From: Adiantum capillus-veneris
Taxonomy: Eukaryota; Streptophyta; Polypodiopsida; Polypodiales; Pteridaceae
Assembly: GCA_014529385.2 (NCBI GenBank)
Contig: CM043964.1
Span: forward strand, 7,595,997 to 7,659,996
Reading direction: 5' to 3'
DNA length: 64,000 nt
Below the pieces are notes generated by a model. The model saw nothing but the letters and a program-made list of their open reading frames with translations, ran no database searches and was not told where the DNA came from. This document shows, in pieces, positions 53,700 through 64,000 of the stretch. Within the stretch, counting starts at the first letter, position 1. The number at the start of each line of letters is the position of its first letter. The position numbers and the translations under genes are program-made.

Positions 53700-55389
53700 G
53701 TGAGAAGACCCTCATGGTAATGCCTCCCAGTCAAAGTCCTCTCCCTCCTCCTACAACTGGGTCAAAAGGGACACAAGTCCATGCTTGTACCCATACTTCT
53801 CCTCTCGGCGTGTAGGAGGATGCTTCACGACAACTTCCTGCAAAATTATGGTTTAATCATTGGATAAATCTTCAAATAACATATATATTTTCAATACTTT
53901 AAAGCATACATATAATACTTACAAACTCATGTTGAAGCGTATCGTAGCCTCCACTCCCAAAATGTGACGCTCCAACAGACTCCAAATGTGCTCTCGCTGC
54001 ATCTCTCTGCTGCTGAAATCTTAGAGGATTGTCTTGTATCTCTTGTGCAATCTCCGCCCACTCCTCTGCATCCAACCATGCCGGCTTGGGACTGCCGTCA
54101 TTGTACCTGTCTCTCACCTTTGACCAACGGCGTGACATTGTGGACTTTGCCATGCTCAAAATCCAGGGGTTCAAGACTGGATTGTACCCCTCTGCCAGCA
54201 TGTACTCTCTGTGAATGGCCTTGACGATGTTATTCTTTTTTTCAACATCGAGATTATCCCAAACCTCCATCAGAGAGTGACCAAACATAAGCATACAGAG
54301 CTGTGGAATCCTCTATCGCATGGCCTTTTTGACCCTATCCGCCACAACAGCCCCATCCCTACTCTTGTACACCTTGCTACGATCATGCTCATGTGATCCC
54401 CAAGGTGTACATGGTGTGCCAATTGGTGAACTATCTACTAAAGAGAGTGGTGGACACTCTATTGGTGGTGTGGATGCATCAATAGAACTGCTACCACAAC
54501 AACCACCACCTCCAGAACGACGTCTACCTCGTCTCGAGGATGAGTAGACTCCAAATGTGCTCTAGCTGCATCTCTCTACTGCTGAAATCTTAGAGTATTG
54601 TCTTATATCCCTTGTGCAATCCCCGCCCACTCCTTTGCATCCAACCATGCCGGCTTGGGACTGCCATCATTCTACCTGTCTCTCGCCTTTGACCGACGGT
54701 GTGACTTTGTGGACTTTGTGACTTTGTGGACTTTTCCACGCTCAAAATCCAAGGGTTCGAGACTGTATCGTACCCCTCTGCCAGCATGTACTCTCTGTGA
54801 ATGGCCTCCATGATGTAATTCGTTTTTTCAACATCGAGATTATCCCAAACCTCCATCAGAGAGTGACCACACATAATCATACAGAGCTGTGGAATCCTCT
54901 ATCGCATGGCCTTTCTGACCCTATCCGCCACAACAGCCCCATCCCTACTCTTGTACACCTTGCTAGTATCATGCTCATGTGATCCCCAAGGTGTCGTGGT
55001 GTGCCAATCGGTGAACTATCTACTAAAGAGAGTGGTGAATACTCTATCGGTGGTGTGGATGCATCAGTAGAACCACTACCACAACAACAACCACCTCCAA
55101 AATGACGTCTACCTCGTCTCGAGGATGAACCACCCATCGGTGTAGGGGGCACACATGTCCTAGGCATAGGGGCACTCTAGACTGAGGTTTGGGGCCGCTC
55201 GGTCCTAGTCCCGCGTGTAGGGTCGGCCGTAGTAGATCTAGAGGGACTTGCTTCCCAAAGGTGTTGCACCATCACGATCTGCTCTAGTGTGAACTGAGAC
55301 AAAAGCGAGCCCATCATCTCAGGTGACATGCTGGCCGGAGTGAAAGGAAAACTAAAACTAGGAGAGTATGGCTCATTGTCATCATCCAT
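53700..55389 (-). pseudogene. CACTA second gene (En/Spm-like accessory protein), tandemly duplicated
   Basis: Minus strand. A possible first exon at 55389-55177 (MDDDNEPYSPSFSFPFTPAS) is followed by a Gly/Arg/Ser-rich part with GGSSSRRGRR (about 55120) and a Ser/Pro-rich linker. Then comes a charged C-terminal region: HSLMEVWDNLDVEKKNNI, AEGYNPVLNPWILSM, SRRWSKVRDRYNDG, PKPAWLDAEEW, QQQRDAARAHLESVGASHFGSGG. The style and position beside a CACTA transposase suit the DNA-binding accessory protein of En/Spm elements, but the match is not specific. A block of about 569 bp is duplicated in tandem (53977-54545 and 54546-55121), so the gene as it stands is rearranged. Confidence 0.5.
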
Positions 55390-55599
55390 GGCTAATCATA
55401 CACAAACAACACCCACAAAATATGTTAGTTTATAGAAGAAATTCTTAATCAATATAAATAACAAGTCAATGAATCTGCTACACAAATGAATGAATCTAAA
55501 GTGTATTGTAGACTATTAAAAAGAGTTTTACAAAAGAGTTCCTAGCAAAAATCATCAGTTAATCTCTCATCCTCTATGAGACTTGATGCACCAAATATG

Positions 55600-58500
55600 T
55601 CAATCTCAATCTATACTTCTACATCTTTGTCATTGAGCTCTACTTCTTCGTCGCTCTCCGCATCAGCTTCAATATTTGACACCTCATCTCTAGGTTCAGA
55701 CAATTTCTCACTACTAACATCCACCTCAAAATCTAAACTTAACGTTTCCGTCCGCCCTGCACTTTGTTCATGAATCGCCTCTTTGACCTCAATGTCTAAT
55801 CCTTCACACACTTGCTTGCTACGTGGAGAAACTTGAACGACATAGAGTCAGTAGGGTTTAGATAGATCATTCTCATCATTTTCTGTCCATAGTGGATCTT
55901 GTATAAACACAAATTGTTCACAATGCTACCAAATTACGAATGTATCCCATGCATTTGTCCACACCCGTCTAGAGTTCACTTGAATCAATCCACTCTTGTA
56001 TTTACGCACAATTTCATTAGGGCCGATGGTAATAACTTTGAACCACTTGACATCAAAGATAAACATATCAAACTTTCTAAAGCTAATCTTCAAGATGTCT
56101 TGGATGTAGCCAAAGTATTCAAGCTGGCTAGTCTCTGTATTCTCATCCCTGGCACAACTCCTACTTTCTTGGATGAAGGTTGCCCTAACACCACTATCGA
56201 AAGTGACCCTTTGTTCATCGATCCGTTGCACTCTGAAGTGTTTTCCATGCGACCACAAAGCTCCATATTTGTGATACTGCAGCCACAAAATTGAAACACG
56301 CTAAAAGTTATTAAAGCAATGTGATCATGTGGAGCTCGAAAATAAAGTTGTGAAATATACATGCCAATAAGTCTTCATAAATCTCTCCAAGAAGAACATC
56401 CACCTACTATGGACCACCCCAACACCTGCAACTTCATTGACCACATGCACAAGTACATGCATTTGGATGGTAAGAATGTTTGTTGGAAAGTACTTCTTCA
56501 CCATGCACTCTGCTTCAATAGCATTTAAGCGTGTTGCATCGATGTTGTCTTCTCTTATCTCTTTTGAACTGATCCAACGTACCAACTCGCTGATTTTGTA
56601 GATTGTTCTTCTAATGTCATCTGTCAAACAACCCTTTATGGCAATTGGTAAGATGAACTACAAATAATTGTGCCAATCATGGGACTTAAGACCACTAAGA
56701 TTGTCATCTCTCGTAAACGCCGTTTTCAAACATCATATGTATCATGTGGGAGTCTTGAATAAGGATATAGTCTTCTTCACTTGTTGCTCTTCTGCACGAC
56801 TCAAAACACATGGACCTTTTGGTATAGAAAACTTTCCATTGGGTTTAACTCGAGGCACATCTCTGGCACTTGACCCACAACCTGCAGGTCATCTCTTTGG
56901 GCCTTACTCACCCTTTTTCCAGTGATGGTTTTCCATATGATATCCCCCACATTCTTGAAGATGTGCATTGGGTCGAGCAAATGATTAATCAGCAGGTCAC
57001 TCCAGTACGGGAGTTCATGGAAAATAGAAAGTATTTTCATTTCAGGTGGCACCCAATCTCTCATCTCCATCCACATGTTTTTTCAATTGCTCGCTTTCAG
57101 TGGATGCATGTCATGTTTGCATATGTTTGGTCCACGTAGCTCATGTCGTTCAGGCAAAAATCTCCCATGCTCCTCGTAAACTATCTTGCTCAAATGCTCA
57201 GAGCAGTGAAAGTGAAGTCAAAAACCACATTTTGGACATGCATGATTTCCCGAGTAACTCAAGCCTGAAACATCACAAAATTAAAATATAAAAGCGTTGG
57301 CATAGCCAGGAATCACATGTGTGTGAGGGTTTTGAAGGCACTTACCTGAGCACTCATCGAAGAGTGGCTAATCGTGCATGGTCCACATGAGAATGCCTTG
57401 CACATGTACATTTCGTCGTCCGATTGGTTGGGACATATCAAGCACATTGATTCCTATCCACAAGATTTGGAGCTCTTCTATAAGTGGTGCCAGATAGACG
57501 TCCATGTTCTTTGCTTTGTACTTTCCTGGGTTGATCACTGACAACAACAGATGGCCCTTCTTAATAGCGAGCCATGATGGAAGATTATAATTAACCAGAC
57601 AAATAGGCCACGCGCTCCATGATGAACTCCGTAATCTCAATAGGTTTACTCCGGCCACTGCCAGACCAAGGCGGATGCATCGAGGCTTGTTCTTAAATGT
57701 AGGCCAACTTTCCTCCATGTGCTTCCATGCACAAGAGTCAGCAGGTACCCACATCACATCATCTGTAGATCTAGTATTTGAGTGCCATGTCATCAAAGCG
57801 GCTATGGACTTGCACTTGAACATGCTCTTTATTCTTGGAATGATAGGAAAGTGTCGAAGGACCTTTGCAGGGATACATGTTCCTTATGTGTCCTCCATGT
57901 ACCTGTTTGATCCACAATTGGGACACTATTCCAAGTTTGCATACTCATTGCAAAAAAGTATACAATCATTAGGACATGCATGTATTTTGTGATAATCCAA
58001 GCCCAATTTAGTTAGAAGCTTTTTAGCGGCTGGACGGGTAGGGGGCATGTGATTCCCTTCCGGAAAGATTTGCTGATTGAGCAACCTGTCGTTACATGAA
58101 CTAGTCAGCCCTTTGATCACTTTATATGAACTGTAATTTTCACTTTATCATGCTTAGGATACAATTTATTTACGTGAAAATCTCTTTGACTGACGCGTCG
58201 GACCAACTGTAAACAAACTACAAATTAAGCATTGTCAACGCGGTACGATGAACTGATATTTTTACACGAGTGTAGAGAGGCATGCATGCAAGACTTTGCA
58301 TCCTCTCGCACTCTTTACATTGCTATCATGCCATCGATATGAATGGGATGGCTGAGGTTGTTCCACAGTACCGCGTTCAATATTGTCGCCTTCTATGTTG
58401 CAATCCATGTCAAAGAACGTGTCCAACATCTACTCCATCTCTTTTTCTTGAAATGCTGCATCAGGTATTAGTTGGGAGGACTCAGTCGATGGCTACTCGT

Positions 58501-58711
58501 TTGAAAATCTTCTTCTCTGGGATGAAGTTGGAGGAATATCTACTTGTGGATTTTGACCTTCAATCTCTAGACTATGATATTGATAGCGCAGGTATTGTAG
58601 TTGCTCTATCGGAAAGAGACCGTGATTGCGTATGTGTTGGTCGCATATTTTTTGTTTTTGGAAGATCTGATGATTGCAATGCGCACAAGGACACGCCATC
58701 CTATCGTCCAT
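55600..58711 (-). pseudogene. CACTA (En/Spm) transposase, TnpD-like
   Basis: Minus strand, with the conserved order of plant CACTA transposases. Transposase-associated zinc domain: MACPCAHCNHQIF and HIRNHGLF at 58700-58600. Transposase_21 core: AAKKLLTKLGLDYHKIHACP and NDCILFCNEY at about 58040-57930, then WHSNTRSTDDVMW, WPICLVNYNLPSWLAIKKGH and MDVYLAPLIEELQILW (57790-57440), then ELPYWSDLLINHLLDPMHI (about 57010-56950). DUF4218-like: HVLVHVVNEVAGVGVVHSRW (about 56460-56400). DUF4216-like: QLEYFGYIQDILKI (about 56130-56080). An intron may lie near 57290-57345. Frameshifts and stops (for example around 57620 and 58120) break it. A copia element sits just upstream of its start. Confidence 0.82.
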
Positions 58712-58788
58712 ACTTTATCTAATGATGAAACTGTTGGAGCTATATATGGCTCACTCTACTCAACTTGGTCTCACCTATATATTTGTAT

Positions 58789-61102
58789 CTCAAAACTTCG
58801 TAGTGACAATGGAGGCGAATATGTTTCTCGAGAGTTTGTGAGTTACTGTGCTGACAGTGGAATTCATCATGAACACACTATTCCATATTCGCCTCAACAG
58901 AACGGTGTTGCTGAACGAAAGAATCTCACTATTCTCAATGCTGTAAGATGTATGCTGATTCATTCTGGCTTATCTCGTGTTTTTTGGGCTGAAGCTACTT
59001 TGACAGCAGTATTTATTCAGAATCATCTTCCTACTACTGCACTCTCTGGTAAGATACCCATCACAGCATGGACAGGTGACATTCCTTCTGTATCTCATTT
59101 TCGAACCTTTGGATGTATTGATTATATTCATGTTCCCAAAGAAACACGAACAAAGCTTGATGCTCCTGGTCTTAAAGTTATTTTTATTGGATATTCTGAC
59201 ACTTCCAAAGGCTACAAATTCTATGACCCTTCCTCCAAGAAAGTAATTGTGAATCGTGATGCTACTTTTAATGAACAGCTTATGGGAGGCTCATGGTCCA
59301 TGGATGATTCTGATGATACTAAATCATTGCTTCAAGCTTTTCCATTTCTTTCAGAAGATGAAACTCTTCCTATAGAGCAACTTTCCTCTTCACAACCATC
59401 CATTCCGAATGTCGCCAATGATGATATTGATATTTTTGTTGATCTGCCTATTGATTTTGAACATGGCTCATGTCATGTTTATGATGACGATATTGCTGAT
59501 AATGCTTTTTCTACTTCCGAAGATCCCATTACTTATGATGAAGCTATCTCTTCACCACAAAAGGATCAATGGCAAGAGGCTATGGAAGCAGAGTACGATT
59601 CTATTATCTCTAAAGGTACATGGATACTAACTGAATTACCTCCTGGTCGTACAGCTATTAAATGTAAGTGGGTGTATAAGACAAAAGTAAAAGTAGATGG
59701 ATCTTTTGACAAGTTCAAGGCGCGTTTAGTTGCAAAAGGTTATTCCCAAGTAGCTGGTGTTGATTATCAAGAGACTTTTTCACCAGTTGTTCGCATTACA
59801 AGTGTTCGAGTTTTATTGGCATTTGATGTTCAATTTGATTTAGAAGCTCATCAAATGGATGTGCGAACTGCTTTTCTTAATGGTGACTTGGAAGAGGAAA
59901 TTTATATGGAACAACCAGAAGGGTTTGTTATTCCAAGTAAAGAAGACCTTGTTGGTCAACTCCATAAGGCACTATATGGTCTCAAACAAGCTTCGCGAGC
60001 CTGGTATACAAAATTTGATCTTTTTTTCACCTCTAAAGGATTCATCTCTTGCTCGTCAAACCCCAACTTATACATAAAACGCCAAGGTAGCAGTTTTGTG
60101 ATTCTTGCTCTTTATGTGGATGATACCATCCTTGTTTCCAATGATTTGGGATTTCTTCAGCAAGTGAAAAAGTTATTGTCTTCTACATTTGATATGGTGG
60201 ATCTTGGAGATATTCACTCGTGTCTTGGCATTCAAATCCAACGGAACCGTACAAAAGGTATTTTATTCCTTCAACAGTCAAAGTTTATTGCAGATACTAT
60301 TCAAAAATTTGGTATGGAATCTGCACATTCAGCCAACACACCTTGTCTTGCAAGCTCTATGAAGAACACTTCTGACAATGGCGGTCAACTTGTCACAAAT
60401 CAACCTTATGCTAACTTGATTGGATGTCTTCAGTTTGTTGGCATGAACACTCGTCCTGATATTCTGTTTGCTGCTAATTATCTTGGACAACATCTTGCAT
60501 GTCCTTCTCTTAAGCATTGGTCTGCTGCAAAGCGTGTGTTGAAATACTTGAAAGGCACTACAGATTTTGGTTTAGTCTATCGAAGACAACTCACATCGGA
60601 TTCTATGCAATCTCTTTCTCTTTTGGGTTACACAGATGCAGACTGGGCAAGCTCACATTTATCTATGCGATCTACTAGTGGAAATTGCTTCTTTATAGAT
60701 GGTTGTCTTGTTTCTTGGACTAGCAAGAAACAACGTTGTGTTGCAGTTTCTATGACTGAGTCAGAATATGTTACGGCATCACTTGCAGCTCGTGAGTTGA
60801 TTTGGCTTCGACAAATGCTGGTTGATATTGGTCACTCTCCTCTTTCTAGCACACCCTTGCGGTGTGACAACCAAAGTGCTATTAGTCTTGCAAAAGACTA
60901 TGTTCAACATAATAAGTCAAAGCACATTGTTGTCCATTATCATTATGTCAGGTATGAAGTACGCAAAGGAACCATTATGGTTGAACACTGTCCAAGTGAC
61001 CAGATGATTGCAGACATTTTGACCAAAGGCCTCAACGAGTCACGTTTCATCCTCTTGCGCTCGGAGCTTGGAGTTGCTTCGACCTCACTCTTTCTAGATT
61101 AG
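58789..61102 (+). pseudogene. Copia-4 pol, 5'-truncated: integrase C-half, RT, RNase H
   Basis: The open frame extends back to 58601 through LTR and antisense CACTA sequence, so its first ~62 codons are not part of the element. Copia sequence starts near 58795. Integrase: LRSDNGGEYVSREF with the second Asp and NGVAERKN with the Glu; the zinc finger and first Asp are gone. RT: WVYKTKVKVDGSFDKFKARL at about 59670, RTAFLNGDLEEEIYMEQP, KALYGLKQASRAWY and the catalytic LYVDDTIL at about 60110. RNase H: GYTDADWASS at about 60628, ATESEY-type motif as MTESEYVTAS, CDNQSAISLA, and ILTKGL near 61016. RT and RNase H look intact; without gag, protease and full integrase it is inactive alone. Confidence 0.88.
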
Positions 61103-61351
61103 CTTCTTTGCTATTGTAATAGCTTTGTACATATGACATTGTAATCTTTTAGGTACCATGCACTATGCACACTCCACATTTTCACATTGTGATCTCTAAG
61201 TCACTTGAATATTCGTACATAGATGCACAATTCACTTTCACATCATCATCGCTGGTTCATATTTTCACATTGTGTAGGGGCTTGGGTTTTTCCCTTGAAC
61301 TCCCCAAGGGTTTTTTTCATCCAAAGCTAGAGACCTTTGTTTGAGTGGGGG

Positions 61352-61494
61352 TGTTGGAGCTATATATGGCTCACTCTACTCAACTTGGTCTCACCTATAT
61401 ATTTGTATATTGTCCTCAATATGAATCAGTCTTTGGGAGCGTATATGGTGTGTCTCTTATCTCGTCTCTCTCTCTTTCTCTCTACATCTCAACA
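61352..61494 (+). repeat. 3' LTR of Copia-4
   Basis: 143 bp, TGTTGGAGC...CATCTCAACA, with GAAAC following. Its first 57 bp equal 58732-58788. Confidence 0.88.
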
Positions 61495-61557
61495 GAAACA
61501 AATAATTAAATACTCTAGTTGTTATAATCACACACTACTAAGTACATGACAATACAG

Positions 61558-62100
61558 AACAACCTCACATTCTCTAACCAGGCCCGATCCCCGCACACCT
61601 CGGTCTAGAGGTGCACGGAGATAATAATCTCTTCTTTATTAGTCCATGACTATATATTAAAGTTCTTGAAGTCTGTGTGCAGTTTTAAAGTCCGATTATG
61701 TTTTTTCAACCATTTGCTGCTAGCTCTAACAACCTCACATTAATTCTCTAGCTAGGCCCGATCTCCGCACACCTCGATCTAGAGGTGCACGGAGATTAGG
61801 AACACAGGGTAATAATCTCGTCTTTATTGGCCAATGACTATATATTAAGGTTCTTGAAGTCTGTGTGCACTTTTGAAGTCCAATTGTGTTTTTTCTACTA
61901 TTTGCCGCTAGCTCTAACAACCTCACACTCTAGCCAGGCCCGATCCCCGCACACCTCGGTCTAGAGGTGCATGAAAATTAGGGCCACAGGGTAATAATCT
62001 TGTCTTTATTAGTCAATGACTATATATTACAGTTCTTGAAGTCTGTGTGCACTTTTGAAGTCCGATTGTGGTTTTTCAACTATTAATTTGTCGCTAGCTC
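61558..62100 (+). repeat. Tandem repeat, three units of about 170-187 bp
   Basis: Units start at about 61558, 61727 and 61914, each opening AACAACCTCACA and ending GCTAGCTCT. Each contains a small hairpin (GCACACCTC...GAGGTGCAC) and TGACTATATATTA. A fourth, partial unit follows near 62216-62280. They lie upstream of the CACTA transposase and could be its subterminal repeats. No TIR (TAGTG end) was found to confirm this. Confidence 0.7.
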
Positions 62101-62330
62101 TAACCTACCTATAATCTAACCTAACATATAACCTAAACCTAACCTAACTTAATGTAACCTAACTTATAACCTAGACCTAACCTATAACCTAACCTAACCA
62201 AAGTTCGTTTGCGTTTTTATAAGTACATGAGTCATCTTTGAAGTCCGTTTGCGTTTTTTCTACTATTATTTGTCGCTAGCTCTAACCTAACCTATAACCT
62301 AAACCTAACCTAACCTAACCTAGCATAAAA
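62101..62330 (+). repeat. Telomere-like CCTAA repeats, two blocks
   Basis: Blocks at about 62101-62200 and 62278-62322 consist of AACCTAACC, CCTATAACC and CCTAAACC units. They resemble, but are not, the plant telomere unit CCCTAAA. They are separated by a copy of the preceding tandem unit. Confidence 0.65.
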
Positions 62331-62783
62331 ACAACACAATGGTGAGGCGTTTGTAAAAATGGCAAGCCATACAACTTGCCCACAATGCATATGCGATGTT
62401 GGCAAGCTCTATGGCTTGCCAATTTGACAAACGGCCCAGCATTATGTTGTTTTAAGGTTGCGAAGCGATTTTAGGGCCTGAAACCCGCTCACAGACATAT
62501 AGAAAACACAATGGAAAGCCGTTGAAAATATAGAAATCCATAGAGCTTGCCTTGTGGTCAAGCTTTATGGTTTGCTCTATTGCCACACGGATTGCCATTG
62601 TGTTGTTTTTAGGGACACAAGGCAATTTTAGCGCTTGAAATCGCTCACAAACATATAGACAACACAATGGCTAGCCATTGGCAATATGGCAAGCCATAGA
62701 GCTTGCCCACAATGCATATGCATTGTGGGCAAGCTCTATGTCTTTTCGCTTTGCCAAACGGATCTCCATTGTGATTTTTTTTG
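62327..62783. repeat. Array of three foldback (palindromic) units
   Basis: Three imperfect palindromes, about 62327-62453, 62502-62611 and 62657-62783, each with arms of 50-60 bp. They are separated by a similar spacer (CTCACAGACATATAG or close). The third contains a perfect 46-bp palindrome at 62695-62740 centred on GCATATGC. Arms of all three share ATGGCAAGCCATAGAGCTTGC or variants. They encode no protein. Confidence 0.75.
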
Positions 62784-62979
62784 GGCCATGAGGCAATTTT
62801 AAAGCTTGAAAATTCCTCGTAGACATATTGACAACACACACCAGTGGTTAAGCCTAGAGGGGTGGTGAATGTTTATAAAAAAAATTGTTTTTATCATTTC
62901 TCTTGGTAATATGATCTCCCCTTCTTGGGATTTGGTTCTCGCGGTTGCGATTTCAAAAACCGATCGTCATTAGCCCTCC

Positions 62980-63425
62980 CGTCTGGCTAGAGGCATTCAT
63001 GCTTCTACCCCTACCTCTGATTCTTTAGTCACGGAGTTGGAGGGTTCTCTTTCTTCTGGAATATCTAGCATGAACTCTGGAACAAACCTAAGGAAATACC
63101 TCTTTAGCCTCCATCCATTGACTCTAGTCTTGTGAATTGTCCCATCTGCTTCCATCAACTTATAGCTGCCATTTTCATAGCGCCTTTTGACAATGAATGG
63201 TCCTTCCCATCGAGGTTAAAATTTCTTGTCCTTCCTGGTGTCAAATCTGTTGTCGTATCTTAATACTAACATGCCTTTTTCCAGGCCCTTTTCCTTAATC
63301 CCTTGATTGAAGGTGAGCCGGTGTCGCTCTGGCTGCGCTGCATAGTGATTGATTGCATCTTCCCTATCTAGTTGGAGCCTTTCCAGATCCAAGATGTGGT
63401 TGTGGAAATTTACAATTGGGCGCTA
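62980..63425 (-). pseudogene. Gypsy integrase C-terminal fragment
   Basis: On the minus strand the frame reads NFHNHILDLERLQLDREDAI, LTFNQGIKEKGLEKGMLVLR, a stop at about 63218, then PRWEGPFIVKRRYENGSYKL and THKTRVNGWRLKRYF-like sequence. It matches the end of the G3 polyprotein (DLVLRYNSKLD, WEGPFKVVE, RVNGLRLKLYH) and so comes from a related gypsy clade. It is cut at 63425-63430 by the copia LTR. Only the tail, which follows the integrase core, is left. Confidence 0.75.
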
Positions 63426-63429
63426 TACT

Positions 63430-63638
63430 TGGCTAGCCATGACTCGTGAAGGAGTACGAGCGGAAGTGCGACGCGAGAGAGAGTGCGAGAAGAAGAGCAC
63501 GAGGATATGGTGAACTCGCTCTACTGTAATGTGTAGAGCATAGTGAGTTCTTATTAGGTTTTTACAAAAGAATATGTGTACATACCTGGCGGCCCGCCCA
63601 CTTACCTGGGCGACCACATTGGGCTTTATACCCCAACA
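63430..63638 (-). repeat. 3' LTR of Copia-5
   Basis: The minus strand starts TGTTGGGGTATAAAGCCC at 63638 right after the polypurine tract TAAGTGGGAGGT, the same tract as in Copia-2. It ends near 63430 (…GGCTAGCCA), about 209 bp; the exact end is uncertain because the partner LTR lies outside the window. Confidence 0.75.
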
Positions 63639-63724
63639 ACCTCCCACTTAAAGTCCAATGTGGTACTTTAAGTGTGAGAGAAGCTACTATACAAGCTAAT
63701 ATACAAGAGATGTAGAGAAGTGAT

Positions 63725-64000
63725 GTACTACCCTACACCTAACTGCTTGCGAAAATGCGCAAAGCTCTCTGAGGGAAGTCCTTTTGTAAGTAGATCAGCA
63801 AGATTTTCTGTGGTGTGAACTTTGACAAGCTGAAGTTGCTTATCCTCGAGCATTTCCTTGATGAAATGATACTTCACATCCACATGCTTTGTCTTTGAGT
63901 GATAAACTGGATTGCGAGCCAATTGTATAGCACTTTGACTATCACAATATAACACAGGCATCTCTTCTTTGATTCCCAAATCTATTACTAGTCGATTAAG
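63725..64000 (-). CDS. Copia-5 RNase H, C-terminal part
   Basis: The frame enters from the right edge and ends in GVG before a stop at about 63737. It reads LGIKEEMPVLYCDSQSAIQL, ARNPVYHSKTKHVDVKYHFI and ADLLTKGLPSESF, all hallmark motifs of the end of copia RNase H (CDSQSAI; KHVDVKYHFIKE; LLTKGL). The domain degrades RNA in the RNA-DNA hybrid during reverse transcription. The part seen has no lesion. The rest of pol is outside the window. Confidence 0.85.

Larger units (their letters stand above)
58732..61494 (+). mobile_element. Copia-4, 5'-deleted copia element with target duplication
   Basis: Flanked by GAAAC at 58727-58731 and 61495-61499. The 3' LTR is 61352-61494 (143 bp, TGTTGGAGC...CTCAACA), preceded by a purine tract (TTGAGTGGGGG). 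At the left only the first 57 bp of the LTR remain (58732-58788), joined directly to the middle of integrase. The rest of the 5' LTR, gag, protease and the integrase N-terminus are deleted. The remaining pol frame is open. It inserted into sequence upstream of the CACTA transposase. Confidence 0.88.
63430..64000 (-). mobile_element. Copia-5, 3' end of a copia element running off the right edge
   Basis: Minus strand, comprising the RNase H C-terminus, polypurine tract and 3' LTR. Its LTR start and purine tract resemble those of Copia-2 (17331-20981), so a complete Copia-5 could be the kind of element that supplies enzymes to Copia-2 (inference). It inserted into the gypsy fragment to its left. 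Confidence 0.75.

Noticed and set aside
53695-53701. CACTAAG as the left terminal inverted repeat of the CACTA element
   Set aside because: No matching TAGTG end with a 3-bp duplication was found to the right, and CACTA occurs often by chance.
58282-58722. Plus-strand ORF of 146 codons at 58.3-58.7 kb
   Set aside because: It is antisense to the CACTA transposase N-terminal region, whose domain match is strong.
62101-62330. True telomeric repeat
   Set aside because: Units are irregular (CCTAAC, CCTATAACC, CCTAAACC), short, and embedded in other repeats.
62327-62783. CRISPR-like array
   Set aside because: The repeats are long palindromes in a plant transposon context with diverged units; there are no short identical repeats with unique spacers.

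Overview
The window looks like a land-plant nuclear genome. It is built almost entirely of Ty1/copia and Ty3/gypsy LTR retrotransposons of plant type (tRNA-iMet primer sites of the form TGGTATCAGAGC, a chromodomain-bearing gypsy element, a gypsy polyprotein with two RNase H domains), a degraded CACTA (En/Spm) DNA transposon, and tandem repeats. I see no convincing host gene, tRNA or rRNA gene. I cannot name the species.

Layout. 1-2262 (-): 5' end of a chromovirus-type gypsy element (family A), its LTR split by a small MITE-like insertion. 2263-3163 (-): gag remnant of another gypsy element. 3164-8126 (+): decayed copia element (Copia-1), right LTR cut short. 8127-13054 (-): pol-less gypsy-like element (F1). 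13055-17330: non-coding, with a tRNA-like motif and a ~350-bp tandem repeat. 17331-20981 (+): non-autonomous copia element (Copia-2) with a perfect 5-bp target duplication. 21460-23646 (-): gypsy protease remnant and an LTR (F2). 23663-29975 (-): pol-less element F3, with unrecognised ORFs between ~1.7-kb direct repeats. 30521 onward is an older sequence containing a ~308-bp tandem repeat. It was hit in turn by A2 (30948-40621), G3 (40647-49362) and F4 (49624-53131), each with a target-site duplication. 53345-58731 (-): CACTA remnant, entered by a 5'-truncated copia element (58732-61494). 61500-62850: tandem, telomere-like and palindromic repeats. 62980-63430 (-): gypsy integrase tail. 63430-64000 (-): 3' end of another copia element.

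How the parts relate. G3 is the only element with an uninterrupted gag-pol frame. Its two LTRs differ by hand count at only two bases plus a TG-repeat length change, so it is the youngest and possibly still competent. F1, F3 and F4 share an LTR head (TG...GTGCAAC), a primer-site layout and in part a polypurine tract with each other and with G3, but lack recognisable pol. They look like non-autonomous relatives that could have been moved by a G3-like partner (inference). Copia-2 likewise shares its LTR start and polypurine tract with the copia element at the right edge. A2 carries at least five premature stops, most consistent with C-to-T change at CG or CHG sites, as expected of methylated, silenced plant transposons.

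All boundaries, repeat comparisons and substitution counts were made by eye. No database search was run.
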